Of a DNA stretch of 64,000 bases, positions 44,790 to 56,588 are shown one piece after another; within the stretch, counting starts at the first letter, position 1, and each line of letters starts with the position of its first letter. This DNA comes from Sabethes cyaneus. Taxonomy: Eukaryota > Arthropoda > Insecta > Diptera > Culicidae. The stretch is from contig NC_071353.1 in the NCBI RefSeq assembly GCF_943734655.1, forward strand, positions 23,454,501-23,518,500. The letters are read 5' to 3'. Under the pieces are notes generated by a model. The model made no database searches, had not been told where the DNA came from, and saw nothing but the letters and a program-made list of their open reading frames with translations. Position numbers and translations under genes: made by a program.

Positions 44790-45430
44790 ATTAGTCGACT
44801 TTCGGAGATGGCTGAACCGATTCGATCACCGTTAAGCTTGTTTGAAAGGTGTTACTGCCTTGTAGATCGCTATTGTCTCGCGTTCCGACGTTTCGTTTAA
44901 AAGTTATAATCAAAAATGGAAAAATCACGTGAAACTATTTCTCCGGAACGAGTCAGCCGATTTCAACAATTTCAGTATCAAATGAAAATTTTTGAGAAAG
45001 TTTTGTTTAAAATCAACAAGCAGTTTAAAAGTTATGCTTAAAAATGTATACCATGTGAGGGATTCCACGTCAAGTGACAAAAAAATAACATATTTTTTAA
45101 TTCATCATTTTTCATTCAGCTGAAACTTTGCATAGCTGTTCTCCTTAAAAAATGGTGTCATTTTATCGTACCAGGTATTTTTTTTAAGATGTCGACTGCT
45201 TTTTCAAAAGGGCCTAACCAAAAATGGTGCTAATCCATTAAATATTTTATATTGGAAAAATGGTATATTTGATCGAAATAGTGTCTTCAGCAAAGTTGTA
45301 GATAACAAAATTGCCTTTCTAAAAAAATATGTGCAATGTGAAAAAAAATTTTTTGTTGAAAAAAAAGAAAATAAAACAAAAAAGTAAAATATCTAAAAAA
45401 ATTACCTTTAACATGTCAAAAAATAAATTT
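44790..45430. repeat. dispersed repeat fragments
   Basis: The part 44790-45010 is an inverted relative of the 28250-28698 unit. The part 45060-45430 carries the AGTGTCTTCAGCAAAGTTGT word also met, in variants, near 2870, 26006, 27790 and 29471. No coding capacity. Confidence 0.5.
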
Positions 45431-45508
45431 TTTTAAAACAACAAAAATTTAGTACAGGCGATGGGTTGACTAAGTGGGGGATATCACCATACCAATCTTC
45501 TTGCTATC

Positions 45509-47040
45509 TTTTTTTTTTTTTTTTTTTTTTTTAATTCTATATTAGAGAGGTTTTCAGCCTGCGGCTGGTTCGCCTCTTTGTAAAAAGTAAAGAAATTCAA
45601 TTTTGTTTCTGCCAAAGCATTCAATTTAAATTTGGTCGAATAAGCTGCAGTCTTTCAGGAACAATATTATCGTCGTTTCTGCTACAGGATCGTCGGTCAG
45701 TGCCTCCCTTACGCTTGATGAGATGTTGTAGGTGCGTCGTGGTCCCTCGAACTCCGGGCAGAACGTAATTATGTGCTCCACAGTTAATGTGACATTGCAT
45801 ATCGAGCAGGTTTTCCTGAATTCTCCAGTGCCTGTTAGATTGTGCGTTATTCCTGTGTGTCCAGTTCTTAGCCTTGATAATACTTTTCTTTCTTTCCAGT
45901 TCTTTCTTTCAGTCCAGGCGATAGTTGCGTTTTTTATTTTTCGTAAGAAAATATCTTCACAGCCGTGCCATCTTTCTTCCCATGCTCGTCTCATTTCGCT
46001 TTCCAACCACTTTTTGACGTCTATGTAGGCCACTTTTTTGGTGTACAAAGTTCCTTTTCGTCCGAGTCCGGCGAGTCTATCAGCAGCTTCGTTGCCAGGG
46101 ATGCCACAGTGCCCTGGAACCCAGATGAAAATTGTGTCTGTTCTGGTGTCTTTCTGTGTTGCCTGAATCCACGGGTGGCGAGCTGTTTGTGATTCGAGTG
46201 CCTGAATTGCGCTGAGGGAGTCGCTAATAACTGCTATTGGTTTAACAGACGGTGATGTTGCTGCTCTGTATATTCCTGCTGCCTCAGCTGAGAAGACCGA
46301 GGTGATGTTCGGGAGACGGTGGAATTGGTCTATTAGATCTTCGTGGACGCCGAAACCGACACGTTCGTATGCCTTTGAGCCGTCAGTATATCGGTGTGTA
46401 TGATTGGGATACTTCTCACGTAAAAGTTCCGCTGCAGCCATTTTGATGCTTTCAGGGTTGCGATTCCGGCGCATTTCATGCTGTAGACTACGGTCAGTGC
46501 GTAATGGGTGAAGAGCCCAGCCCCTGTCACCGGTCCAGTGTATTTGGGTCACGGATGGAAGCTTTTGCTCCATTGTCTGTCGTAATGATTGGTTTGCATG
46601 GGTAAGGAGGTGTATCCTTCGGTCTTTTGGTTTGGTTTTCTCAGCGTGTCCTGCGGCTCGTTTTGCGATGGTAAGGCTTACCAGAAAATCGAAAGGTAGT
46701 GTTCCCAGCTCGGCGTGGGTTGACAATGTTGGAGTGGAGGGGAGTAAGTTAGATATGATCCTCCTAGAATGATTATAGGTAGGACCAAGTGTGCGGACAA
46801 GTTCGGTATCAGCGCTGCAGGTCAGTTCAATACCGTATAGTAGCCTGGAGTCCAGTATTGCTTTTGCTACTTTCAGTCTCGTTTGCCTACTGCTGTTCGT
46901 TCTGCGCCCCGATATCGCTCTGAGGAGATTTATGGTGGTTTTGCAGCGTTGCTTCACCTGTGCAAAATGTTGTTGAAACGATAGCTTCTTGTCCAATAAG
47001 ACGCCCAAGACTCGCATCGTTTTTTGATGCTTAATCTTTA
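45509..47040 (-). mobile_element. 5'-truncated I/LOA-type LINE with RNase H domain and poly-A tail
   Basis: The element runs on the minus strand; its 3' poly-A tail appears as 24 T at 45509-45532. It retains only the end of RT, the RNase H domain and the C-terminal Cys/His motif. The 5' border is near 47040; sequence further right may hold a few more frame-shifted codons. No target duplication was identified. Confidence 0.88.
45626..47017 (-). CDS. LINE ORF2 C-terminal part: RT thumb, RNase H, zinc-knuckle-like end
   Basis: A 463-residue open frame. It starts inside the RT (MRVLGVLLDKKLSFQQH, the motif after the YADD box). RNase H follows with its catalytic residues visible: YTDGS (Asp about 210), SAEAAGI (Glu), ISDSLSA (Asp), and IWVPGHCGIPGNEAADRLA (His about 301 and Asp). 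The end holds CSICNVTLTVEHIITFCP, a Cys-Cys-His-Cys arrangement. RNase H in a LINE ORF is a mark of the I, LOA and R1-related clades; mosquitoes have LOA-type (Lian) and I-type elements. The upstream in-frame codons IKHQKT fit the same protein, so the first Met is not a real start. Intact in frame but truncated and so not functional. Confidence 0.9.
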   Translation of the reverse strand: MRVLGVLLDKKLSFQQHFAQVKQRCKTTINLLRAISGRRTNSSRQTRLKVAKAILDSRLLYGIELTCSADTELVRTLGPTYNHSRRIISNLLPSTPTLSTHAELGTLPFDFLVSLTIAKRAAGHAEKTKPKDRRIHLLTHANQSLRQTMEQKLPSVTQIHWTGDRGWALHPLRTDRSLQHEMRRNRNPESIKMAAAELLREKYPNHTHRYTDGSKAYERVGFGVHEDLIDQFHRLPNITSVFSAEAAGIYRAATSPSVKPIAVISDSLSAIQALESQTARHPWIQATQKDTRTDTIFIWVPGHCGIPGNEAADRLAGLGRKGTLYTKKVAYIDVKKWLESEMRRAWEERWHGCEDIFLRKIKNATIAWTERKNWKERKVLSRLRTGHTGITHNLTGTGEFRKTCSICNVTLTVEHIITFCPEFEGPRRTYNISSSVREALTDDPVAETTIILFLKDCSLFDQI

Positions 47041-49046
47041 GTTCTTCAAGCTGTTATCATTGGAAGACACTATTGTTGAGCTAAACTTTTGATTCTTCGC
47101 TTTAAAAGTTGGAGCGGTGGAACTAATTTTGATCAGACCGAACATATTTTCACCCGTAAGGTGCTTTTTTAAGCAATCCTGAAATCTGAATTTTTTTACG
47201 TCCCCATAAAAAATCCCTCGAACTTTTCCCCCTATTCAGTAAGTTCGCTTTCCTATTTGCGACCTACTAATCGGCATAGCGTATCGGCATAGATGCGTAA
47301 AATGCCATCTGTCTAAATTGTTTATCGGGGCATACACTCACCGCACCGTTCGGCAAACGGTATTCGTCGTCTCTTTTATTCTCTAGTGTTCTTAAGGGAA
47401 ACTGCGAGTTTGACGTCTCACTCGCTGTTCATAAGGATGGTGAGAGAACAAAAAAGGTAAACATAGCACTACACACGGTCCGACTCAGAACAGTGTTGTC
47501 AAAGCAAATAACATTGAAACACATCGTTGCTTCATTAAATCACTGAGAAAATCTTCGAAATTTATTGAAAAAGCTGTCTTTTCTGTTGTTTTTAATAAAG
47601 AAAAATTAATTATGAACATACATTTCTCTTGAAAGTATTGAAACACGTTTTCACCATTGGAGGTTTCAGTTAATTTCAAACCTATAATTCTTATTTCCAG
47701 AACCGAAACAGTGTCTTGGCAGCACGATAGTTCATCAGTTATGCTGCTGCTGCTGCTACTGATGAACAGGTTTCGTCAATTCAGAATTTGTTTTCAGTTT
47801 TGTTAGAAAATAATAAAACTTTTGGCTAGTGACAAAGCCTTAGATAATAGAAAAAAAGAGACTGAATAATATGGTATGTGACAATTGAGTGCTTGACTTT
47901 TAGAGTGGTTGTAATCAGTAATCAAAAATGTGATGGATTCGTTAGTAGCGAGGTGGCGATTGCCTTCAGCAGCTGAAAAATATACGTTTTTGGACAACAA
48001 CTTTTAATTCATCATATTTCTTGTCGAAAACCCAGTAAATTGTGTTTGTGTGAATCAAATGTATGGTTAAGTGATTTGTGAAGATGATCCCATAAAAAGA
48101 TTTTGAAAATATGAATAAAAAAGTACATTTTCGGCTCATTTATGTTCAACTGATTAAAATAGGTGACACTGCTTAACACGTTCCTTACCCTAACACCAAT
48201 AAAATTTACAATAATGTATAACGATTTTAACCCGATAATAGGATTTCAATTATTTTAGTATCAAACAAAAGGCCTTAACGCTCTGAACATATCTGCCAAA
48301 TTTGATGAGAAATGGTCTTACCGGTCAAAAGTTATTTGATAAAAATTGAATGAAATTGCTTAAGAAAACTTTGCTGATATTAATCAAAGAGCATGCAGAG
48401 CGGGGCCAAACCTCAAAAAGCGTAAAAAAATCATGATTTTTCAAGGGGATGTGTCTTTAGAGAAGTTTATTAAGTGCATCGTTTTACATTATTAGGGTGA
48501 CCGAGAATCCACCTATTAGGGCGACACAAATTTTTGGTGCATCCAAAACGTAAAGTGTCTTAACAAAAATAGTTGAGCATAGTAAAATAAGCAACTTTGC
48601 TGAATACAGAAACTGTCTATCTCTTAGTAGTTGCGAAATATATTGATATGTTTAAAAAAGTTTAAGGACTCTACTCTGTAAGGTCGTCAAATAATGCAAT
48701 TTCGTAATTTTTTACAGATTTCGGAATTAAAGTTAAGTGTATTTGAATATGTATTTTGGAATTTTTTGGATGCAAAAATAGTGATTATTATACTGTTGGC
48801 AACTGAGCGTCTGAATGCTCACTAGAAAACACTTACTTTGTGGAAATCAACGGAGTATTGAAGAACGGATTTGAATGATGATTTCGAAACATAAGGTGAA
48901 TACCTAAATTGTTTCCTAGTGATAATTAAAAATTCGAAAAATTATCAAAATGGCGGGCTTTTTTTAAAATCGATTTTTTTTTCAACTTTCCAGAGTTTCG
49001 TTCCTATCAAATCTCAATAACTGATCAATAACTTTGCATACAATTT
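47041..49046. other. no gene recognised; repeat fragments and a (GCT)n run
   Basis: A (GCT)5 run lies at 47742-47757. The segment 48410-48680 resembles the outer family of the composite element (AGAGAAGTTTATTAAGTGCA, then TTATTAGGGTGACCGAGAAT). Nothing else was identified. Confidence 0.4.
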
Positions 49047-50044
49047 TGACGTAGGACTACGTCTTACGGCAAGTTTTGAGATAGGGTGTCATTCCAAAAA
49101 ATCGAAAAATGCGAGCGTCACGAAAAATGAAAGGTTTTGAGCGCTAGTAGCTCAGCGGTTTTCCGATCCATTTTCATTATTCTTACACCAATCGATCGGA
49201 AAATCTTCTAAGAATTGACCCAAATGAAGAAAAGTATGGATTCTTGATGTTGAACTATTGAAAAATTGAAAATAATGAACCTATGTTTTACCAGAATTCT
49301 CATTCTTTATGATGATCTAAACCTATACCAATTTGATATCTGTGCTTGGGAAGTAAGCCAAAACAAGTGACAAAGTTTTCTCATTTCAACAAGATTTCTT
49401 CACACCGCGGTTAAACCTAGACCATTTTGATGTCCTTGCTTGGGAAATATGCCAGAAAGAGTGACAAAGCCCCATCGTACCAACAAATTTCTTACGAACG
49501 CGATTAAACCTAGTCCAGTTTGATGTCTGTGTTAGGGAAGTGTGCCAGAAAAAATGACACAAGCTCATCGTCCCAAGAGATCGCAAATTCTTTACTGCGA
49601 GACGATTAAACCTCGGCGAATTTGATATCTGTGTTGGAAAAATGTACTACAGCTGTAGTGTTCGGTTATAACACGACTCTGTATGAATGCGCATGCTTGC
49701 CGTTTCATTAGAAGTGTAGTGAAAAGATGTGCTGTTGATAAAATAGGATTGAATTGGTAAAATCCCTTCAACGTGGGGAACCATGGGTAATAAAAACTAT
49801 CTTTAATTTCAGTAAGGTAGCAGGAAAGCAATAGTTTGTGTTCTTGATTTTGTTAAATTGTTTTCAAATGTACAATCTTTTGAGAATTGAACGTATGCAA
49901 TGTTACTACTTTCATAAATGTTACATACAACGCATGTAGCATGTATATATGTTGCATATAGCATGTATATATGACGAATCGAATGATTACAAGCATGAAT
50001 ACATACTACTATCACTACAAAGACAGTTACGTAGTCCTGCGTCA
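49047..50044. mobile_element. palindrome-tipped TIR element, copy B (complete)
   Basis: The left tip TGACGTAGGACTACGTC is itself a near palindrome; the right tip, inverted, is TGACGCAGGACTACGT. Between them are the blocks shared with copy A, in the same order, including about four tandem units (49320-49640) with GATTAAACCTAGACCA and TTTGATGTCTGTGTTAGGG text, and a short AGCATGTATATATG duplication near 49940. Length is 998 bp, with no transposase. Confidence 0.82.
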
Positions 50045-53010
50045 CCTATATATGCGGTCGCGTCTTGTACACAACCCCCCTGATTTTTTATTGCTTTCAG
50101 TAGAAAGACACATTTTCCACTAAGCTATTCAGTATATTAAATGCATATGCATAGTATATTAAATACAACGTTAACAAGAGTTCCGAAGACTTGTCGATTT
50201 CTAACTCAAATGACAAATGAAATGGTATAACAAAGGTTCCTTCCACCAATACTATTTAATCGGGCTTTTATTCAATATTTTTCATTTACTTTCTGTTTAT
50301 CACTTTCTATTTATCATTTCTTGTATTTTTTCCCGTATTCTTCATTCATTTTTGCATTTTAAGTTGCTAACGCTGTATTCAATTTCATTTCACAGCTCAA
50401 GCACTACTAGTACTAACCTCCCATGCTTCGCCTGCCAGCAAGCCATTTAATCGTAGAGCACTCAACCATTTGTCGCAACTGTCACGTGGTTGGCTGCAAA
50501 GGTTCTTGAATTGCCGCGGGTAATTTGGGCAAACATTTATCCTGCAATCAGTCTTGGTACCTTTTCCGGCGGATCAACTGCTCCTTTCTTCGTAAGGAAT
50601 ATGGTACAAATTACTTCCACTTGACTACGAAACGAAAAATGCTGCTGAAATTTTTCCCTGCTGCTCCTTTGCTTCGGGCTGGCAGCTGCGGTTTGAATTG
50701 AATTTCGCTATTTTTCCACTTTCTTTTCGTGTTACTTTATTTTATTTTCGAGCAAGGATGGTCCTTTACGGGAATTTTTTTTTTGTGCTGTCATGCTAGT
50801 GTTACTGATGACCGGCGGTGTTTTCACAGCTTGTGGTTGCTTTCATTTGTTCGCGAGTTGTAACAATAAAACGAATGGAAAGCTTGAACTGTCATTCTCA
50901 GGCAAATGAGAATCCTAATTCGGGCCAACAGCAGCGTTTCACTCTTCAGCGTTTTCACTCTTTTCCAATCTAGTTGGCCACCAAGAGCAGCACTTGAGCA
51001 GGTTTTTCCACAATCATCGACGGGTTGAATGTGGCAGATAATTTATTTAAGGAACTTTTACCTTCATTCAAAAATATTCAAGTCATCAAGCATGGGGCAT
51101 ATTCAGTTGATTGCTAACCATGATTACACGCAATTGCACTAATGTAAAACAATATGAACGAGGTATATAGAAAATGATGATTCACTAATCAATAACACAA
51201 GCACGTTGAATCTAGCCATAAGACTACTCGCGAACTTTTATATTTTTACTATTCATTGTCCGACTATGAATCAGTGTAGTGCAACTTCTCTTGCTACTGT
51301 CTTTTACATATTAAATACGAAATAGAAGACAAAAATAATTTTTTAACAGTTATTCTAAAGACCATTGGAAGTACAATCGCCAATATTATTTTCTTTGCAT
51401 CCTATCTATTTGTATTGTATTTATATGGCTTCTCGTGCTTCCAGTAAAACAGAAATGTCTTCAGACAAAAGGTAATATTTATAATGAGACTTATACCCAG
51501 ATTCAATTATGTTTTAAGAGTTTATTTTTTATTGCCAAACTGACCATGAAATTTCATGTTTCAATTGATACCTAGTAATAACATCAAGGGTGAATGCTTT
51601 CTCCAAAAAAAAATATCGAATCATACTCTGCCTTCCAGCAAAACCAAGTTCCGACGAAAACTGTTATCAAAATACTTGTTTCGAAGGTCGAAGAACCGAC
51701 TGCCACTCTGGCCAAGAACCGAAAGGGCCAATGCCAATGTCAGCAGACGTGTGCTCTTTTTGTTCCGGAGCGAATTTCCTTCTGCGAAAATTGCCTTTTC
51801 CTGTGACGGAAATTCGCACGGGATGTTTTCGCACCATTGCGTCGTTGACCGGTTACGCTTTCTGCCATTGTTGTTCTACAACAATTATTTTCAATTCAAC
51901 CCCAAAATGGTGAAAGGAGCAAGGTAAGCTGATCGTATTGGAAAACTTCTTCCTAGAACTTGGGTTGTCATAATCGTCTCTCGCATTGAGGTTAACGATG
52001 TATCGGTAAAAGAGCCCCTCCGATGTAGAAAGAAGTTTGCTACTCACAGCAGGATATCAACTTCAAAGTTATTCATTTGATGTTAAATCCTTTGTCATTT
52101 TTGAATATTTGATCTAACCATCAAGTGAATTGCTATAGTAACAACTCCTTTGAAGGAGTGTTAAACTTATTTAAAACTGTGTTAAACTGATTTGAAAGTT
52201 TCATTCAATAAAGGTATGTCGTCTAAAATTTTAAACAACCTTCCGAAAGGTTTAAAACGGAACAACAACTTCAGTGATTTCGAAGCAGTTGAAGAGCAAT
52301 CCACGACATCCATTATGTTCTGCCAGTTCGAAGGTCCAACTTTTCGAATAGGAAATCGTAATCTGCACAGCTGAACGCAATCAATTGCCCGATGAGCTCC
52401 CGGTGCAATGACTGTTTCCACTTCAATCTAACTGCTGCGGTGCGGTGCATTATGCAATGAATAAACAAGGAAGGAAGAACACTTAATTTCTGCAGCAAAA
52501 TCGTATAATCGATAATTCCACGCGTGAATGGCGACACTCTTTACCACTACGTTTGTATAAAAGGAGGAAGCACATTAAACTAGTTCAAGGATGGCAAAAA
52601 TACTAAAGTTATCTCAGACTTTCGATAACATCAACTAAGGTTAAATTTTTTTCGAATTCGTTTGTACCCGTTTCCTTTGCAATTTCGGTTATCTTTGCTT
52701 TGCCTGGTTTCTTCTGCTTTTGATATTATTGGTTTATTGTGTATTGTCTCATTTTTTTCTGGTTTCTATCTCTTTTTTCAGAGTAATTTGTTTTTTAACC
52801 CTTTTCTATTACTTCTGCTTTATTACCCTTCTTTTTTACTTGTGTTTCTTATTCTTGCTTATTCCGATTCCGTGAAATGAAACACAAGATGAGGAAAAAC
52901 AAGCGAGATATAAAAAGAAGACTAAAAAGAAAAAATTAAAGACCAAAAGGAAGCAAAGATAAAACTTAAGAATAATGAAAAAAGAAGGAAACAGATAAAG
53001 GGTTTTTAAA
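50045..53010. other. no gene recognised
   Basis: Mostly unique-looking sequence, moderately GC-rich at 50450-50960 and 51590-51910. In the latter, three overlapping plus-strand frames are open, one cysteine-rich, but no domain, start context or splice structure supports any of them. Confidence 0.35.
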
Positions 53011-53110
53011 TTTTGACTTTTGACTATTGATTATTGACTTTTGACTTTTGACTTTTGACTTTTGACTTTTGACTTTTGACTTTTGACTTTTGACTTTTGA
53101 CTTTTGACTT
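53011..53110 (+). repeat. heptamer satellite, TTTTGAC unit
   Basis: About 13-14 tandem copies of TTTTGAC with variants (TATTGAT) at the left edge. It passes through a short transition (TTTATACTGTATAC) into the TTTTTAC array. Confidence 0.97.
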
Positions 53111-53120
53111 TATACTGTAT

Positions 53121-53880
53121 ACTTTTTACTTTTTACTTTTTACTTTTTACTTTTTATTTTTACTTTTTACTTTTTACTTTTTACTTTTTACTTTTTACTT
53201 TTTACTTTTTACTTTTTACTTTTTACTTTTTACTTTTTACTTTTTACTTTTTACTTTTTACTTTTTACTTTTTACTTTTTACTTTTTACTTTTTACTTTT
53301 TACTTTTTACTTTTTACTTTTTACTTTTTACTTTTTACTTTTTACTTTTTACTTTTTACTTTTTACTTTTTACTTTTTACTTTTTACTTTTTACTTTTTA
53401 CTTTTTACTTTTTACTTTTTACTTTTTACTTTTTACTTTTTACTTTTTACTTTTTACTTTTTACTTTTTACTTTTTACTTTTTACTTTTTACTTTTTACT
53501 TTTTACTTTTTACTTTTTACTTTTTACTTTTTACTTTTTACTTTTTACTTTTTACTTTTTACTTTTTACTTTTTACTTTTTTTACTTTTTACTTTTTACT
53601 TTTTACTTTTTACTTTTTACTTTTTACTTTTTACTTTTTACTTTTTACTTTTTACTTTTTACTTTTTACTTTTTACTTTTTACTTTTTACTTTTTACTTT
53701 TTACTTTTTACTTTTTACTTTTTACTTTTTACTTTTTACTTTTTACTTTTTACTTTTTACTTTTTACTTTTTACTTTTTACTTTTTACTTTTTACTTTTT
53801 ACTTTTTACTTTTTACTTTTTACTTTTTACTTTTTACTTTTTACTTTTTACTTTTTACTTTTTACTTTTTTCTTTTTACA
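53121..53880 (+). repeat. heptamer satellite, TTTTTAC unit, about 108 copies
   Basis: Nearly uniform TTTTTAC over about 760 bp; length changes occur near 53150 (a 6-base unit) and 53580 (a 9-base unit), and substitutions cluster only near the right edge. TTTTGAC units reappear at about 53924-53936. Because seven is not a multiple of three and the unit has no stop in any plus frame, long FYFLLFT-type frames appear; these are not genes. Confidence 0.98.
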
Positions 53881-53939
53881 TTTTACTTTTCACGTTTGAC
53901 GTTTAAATTCTGACTGCTGATCTTGACTTTTGACTTTTT

Positions 53940-55574
53940 TCTTAGGCTGCGTTTCGTTTATAAAACTCAAGTTATAAATATATCGTCAAAACTCCTGCCA
54001 ACAAAGCAAAGTTTATTCCAATACGTTGATTAGTTTCCGAGCACAAAGTAGAGTGACGGACACTCTTTGTCATATGTAAATAATATCCATAATACTTTAT
54101 TTTGAGTTTCTAAGATATAATTATATCCACAAATACACAAGTTTTTTGGACGAGATGAATCTGACACTTCTTGTCTGTACTGCCTGTACAGCCATTCAGA
54201 CAGATAAACTATTTTCAAATTAACGTTTATGGTGAAACCAGTTTTCATGTTCTAGCGGCAGCGGAAACTTCTCTTCGTCATATAAACCTAAGATTATTAT
54301 TCGTCTATGTTGGGCAGACAGCAATTGTTTACCAAAATCTTTACATGTATTATTTGAGCCGTGTGCAAGAGCTATCCAATTTCCATAAAAAGGTGGAAAT
54401 AGTTTAAACCACAGCTAAAGTTTTCAAGTATTTACTCCGAATGATCAATAGATTCTCTTCGTCATATGTAAAGCAGATAGAAAAACGATAAAGAGACAAT
54501 CCATAAATATCAATGCCAAGTAATAGTTTGAATGTAATTCACACCAAAGTTGATACTAGTCCTGTTTTTCTTTTGTTTCTATGTCAGGATAGTAGACCAG
54601 CCAGCACCCTACAAGAGGTTCGAAAATCACGTTTCACAGGAGCAGTGTTGTATTGCGTCGAGTTTGCTGCGCAATGCACTGTTACGTTTCCATTCACTTC
54701 CCGTGATCGAATCGTAACAAAATGGGTATCAAAGCGAGCGGAAACGTTTGTAAAATCGAAATCTGATGTAAAATAATACTGATTTTCTTTTCATGGTTTT
54801 AAAAAGGTTTGCTTGTTAGTATATGTGATTCACCACGCGTCTCCACCATTTGGCGTTTAGTGGACACGAATGGTTTGTTAATAAGAACGTATAGTAAAAG
54901 TCGCTTAGGTACATAAAATTTCCCAATGAAGTACAAAATAATGTTATATATAGATAGCTTATACCATATATTGCTCTTTGAATTTGACTTTTTGAACAAC
55001 TTGGGACAATTGTGACAACACTAATTAGTAGAATTATTAGCCTACATTCGACGCGCGAGCGACCATATGATAACTGCATTATAAAATGAATATATTATCT
55101 CGAAGCTAGACCTAAATTGGTACAAGTCGATATCTTCATTGTTAAAATATTTACAGTCAACTCAAACTAATTTTACTCTTCAAAGCAAAAAAGATCGCAA
55201 GGTTGTACGTTCCGTTAAGCAAGTATTCCCAAAGCTCATTTATGCTCATGTCAACCATAGTCAAAACAAACGACTCATAATCAATGATTCACAGGCGAGC
55301 TTCTTGTGTAATCCTCAAACTAGTAGAAACGTAGAAACTAGCAAGTGTGAAGCATTAAAATTTCAGAAGCAATCATCTCAGCAGCGACAACCGTAACAAT
55401 AAAGTTTTCTCGTTTGAAGTTACTATCAAACAAAAAGCTGAATTCTTTTCTTTGTTACTTATCCTTTGTTGAATCTAATATTTAGATTAATAATTTAATC
55501 CAAAACTATAATATAAATAAGCAAATCAGCAAACGCCTCTATTTCACACCATTCACAGTCCCGAGTCAGTGGTG
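53940..55574. other. upstream flank of the odorant receptor gene; no gene seen
   Basis: AT-rich. No confident core promoter; AT-rich text such as ATAAATAAGC lies about 60 bp before the ATG. Open frames at 54513-54776 and 55139-55396 have no recognised domain. Confidence 0.35.
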
Positions 55575-56588
55575 ATGGCACCTCCGCTAGAGTTCAGTAC
55601 CACATTCGACTTCACCATCAAAGTGCAAAAGACGATCGGTAAATAATGACAAAACTTACTTAGCCTTCTCAGATTAAATCTAAGATCCATCCGCAGGCAT
55701 TCCGTGCTGTTTCGAACCGTACCTGGGCAGGCTGCGCGAAAAATTATCAACCAATGCCACTTTCATAATGTCCTTCGTGATGCTATCCTACTGCGTTCTG
55801 GGACAGCTGATTAATGTGCTCTTGCTGCTGATCGGACACCGTGAAACGGAAGAAGCCGTAGAGGAAATCGCCATCCAGATCGTGTGCACCATGTTCTGCA
55901 TTACTGGCCTGGTGAAAATGTACGGACTGGCTCGCCACCGGAACCTCCTGGCGGCGATCATCCGTCAGTTGCAGACCATGTGGGACGAAGAGGTGAGATA
56001 GCTCTCCTGGAAAGGAGAACGAAGTACACAGATAGGACTGAAAGCAATTACGCTTGCGTTTAGATACTGACGCCGGCAGACCGGCAACTGTGCGACAAGG
56101 TGCTCCGTCCAACGATGGCCATCACCGCTTTCGCCGCCATCGGCAACATTGTGATGGCGTCCATTTTTAACTTCCTACCGGTGGCGGAAATGATTTTCAG
56201 CAAGTGGCAAACGGACGACTGGAAGCGACTGCAACCGTACGTGATTTGGTTTCCGTTCGACGCGACCGGTAGCTGGTGGTACTATCTTGTGTACCTGTTC
56301 GAGGTGTACTCCGGTTACATTGTGGCCGTAAGCAATGTGGTACGTAAGATTTCCCAGCTGTAGTCAACCGAACGCAGACACGGTTTTGAGATGGCTTTCG
56401 CGCCCTTCCTTGCAGGGAACCAACTGTATCTTCTGTTTGCTGTGCGCTCATCTGACCATGCAATTCCGGTTACTGAATCGTGCTTTAGAAGTTATGATAA
56501 AACCGGAAGAAGACAACTATGGATGCGGACTCCGGAATGTGAAACAAAATTTGGGTATATTGGTAAAACGTCATCAGAGTTTATTGAG
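55575..56588 (+). CDS. insect odorant receptor (7tm_6 family), first four exons, 3' end outside or not recognised
   Basis: Exons 55575-55638, 55697-55992, 56064-56339 and 56416-56588 join in frame with GT-AG borders (donors GTAAAT, GTGAGA, GTACGT, GTGAGT), giving 269 codons plus two bases. The ATG at 55575 has GTG before it and opens MAPPLEFSTTFDFTIKVQKT. TM1 is about residues 44-67, TM2 about 79-98, TM3 about 138-160, TM4 from about 190 to 212; exon 4 starts GTNCIFCLLCAHLTMQFRLL, where family members have a conserved TM4-loop region. The family forms ligand-gated cation channels with the co-receptor Orco in sensory dendrites, with the N-terminus inside the cell. Full-length members have about 380-400 residues, so about 110-130 are missing. 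The exons are more GC-rich than their surroundings. The specific receptor number is not assigned. Confidence 0.9.

Noticed and set aside
51556..51927. Three overlapping plus-strand frames, one cysteine-rich
   Set aside because: All three frames open over the same 300 bp, no cysteine spacing typical of a known family, no splice or start support.
53097..53913. Two overlapping 269-codon frames rich in Phe, Tyr and Leu
   Set aside because: They are translations of the TTTTTAC satellite, which has no stop in any plus-strand frame.
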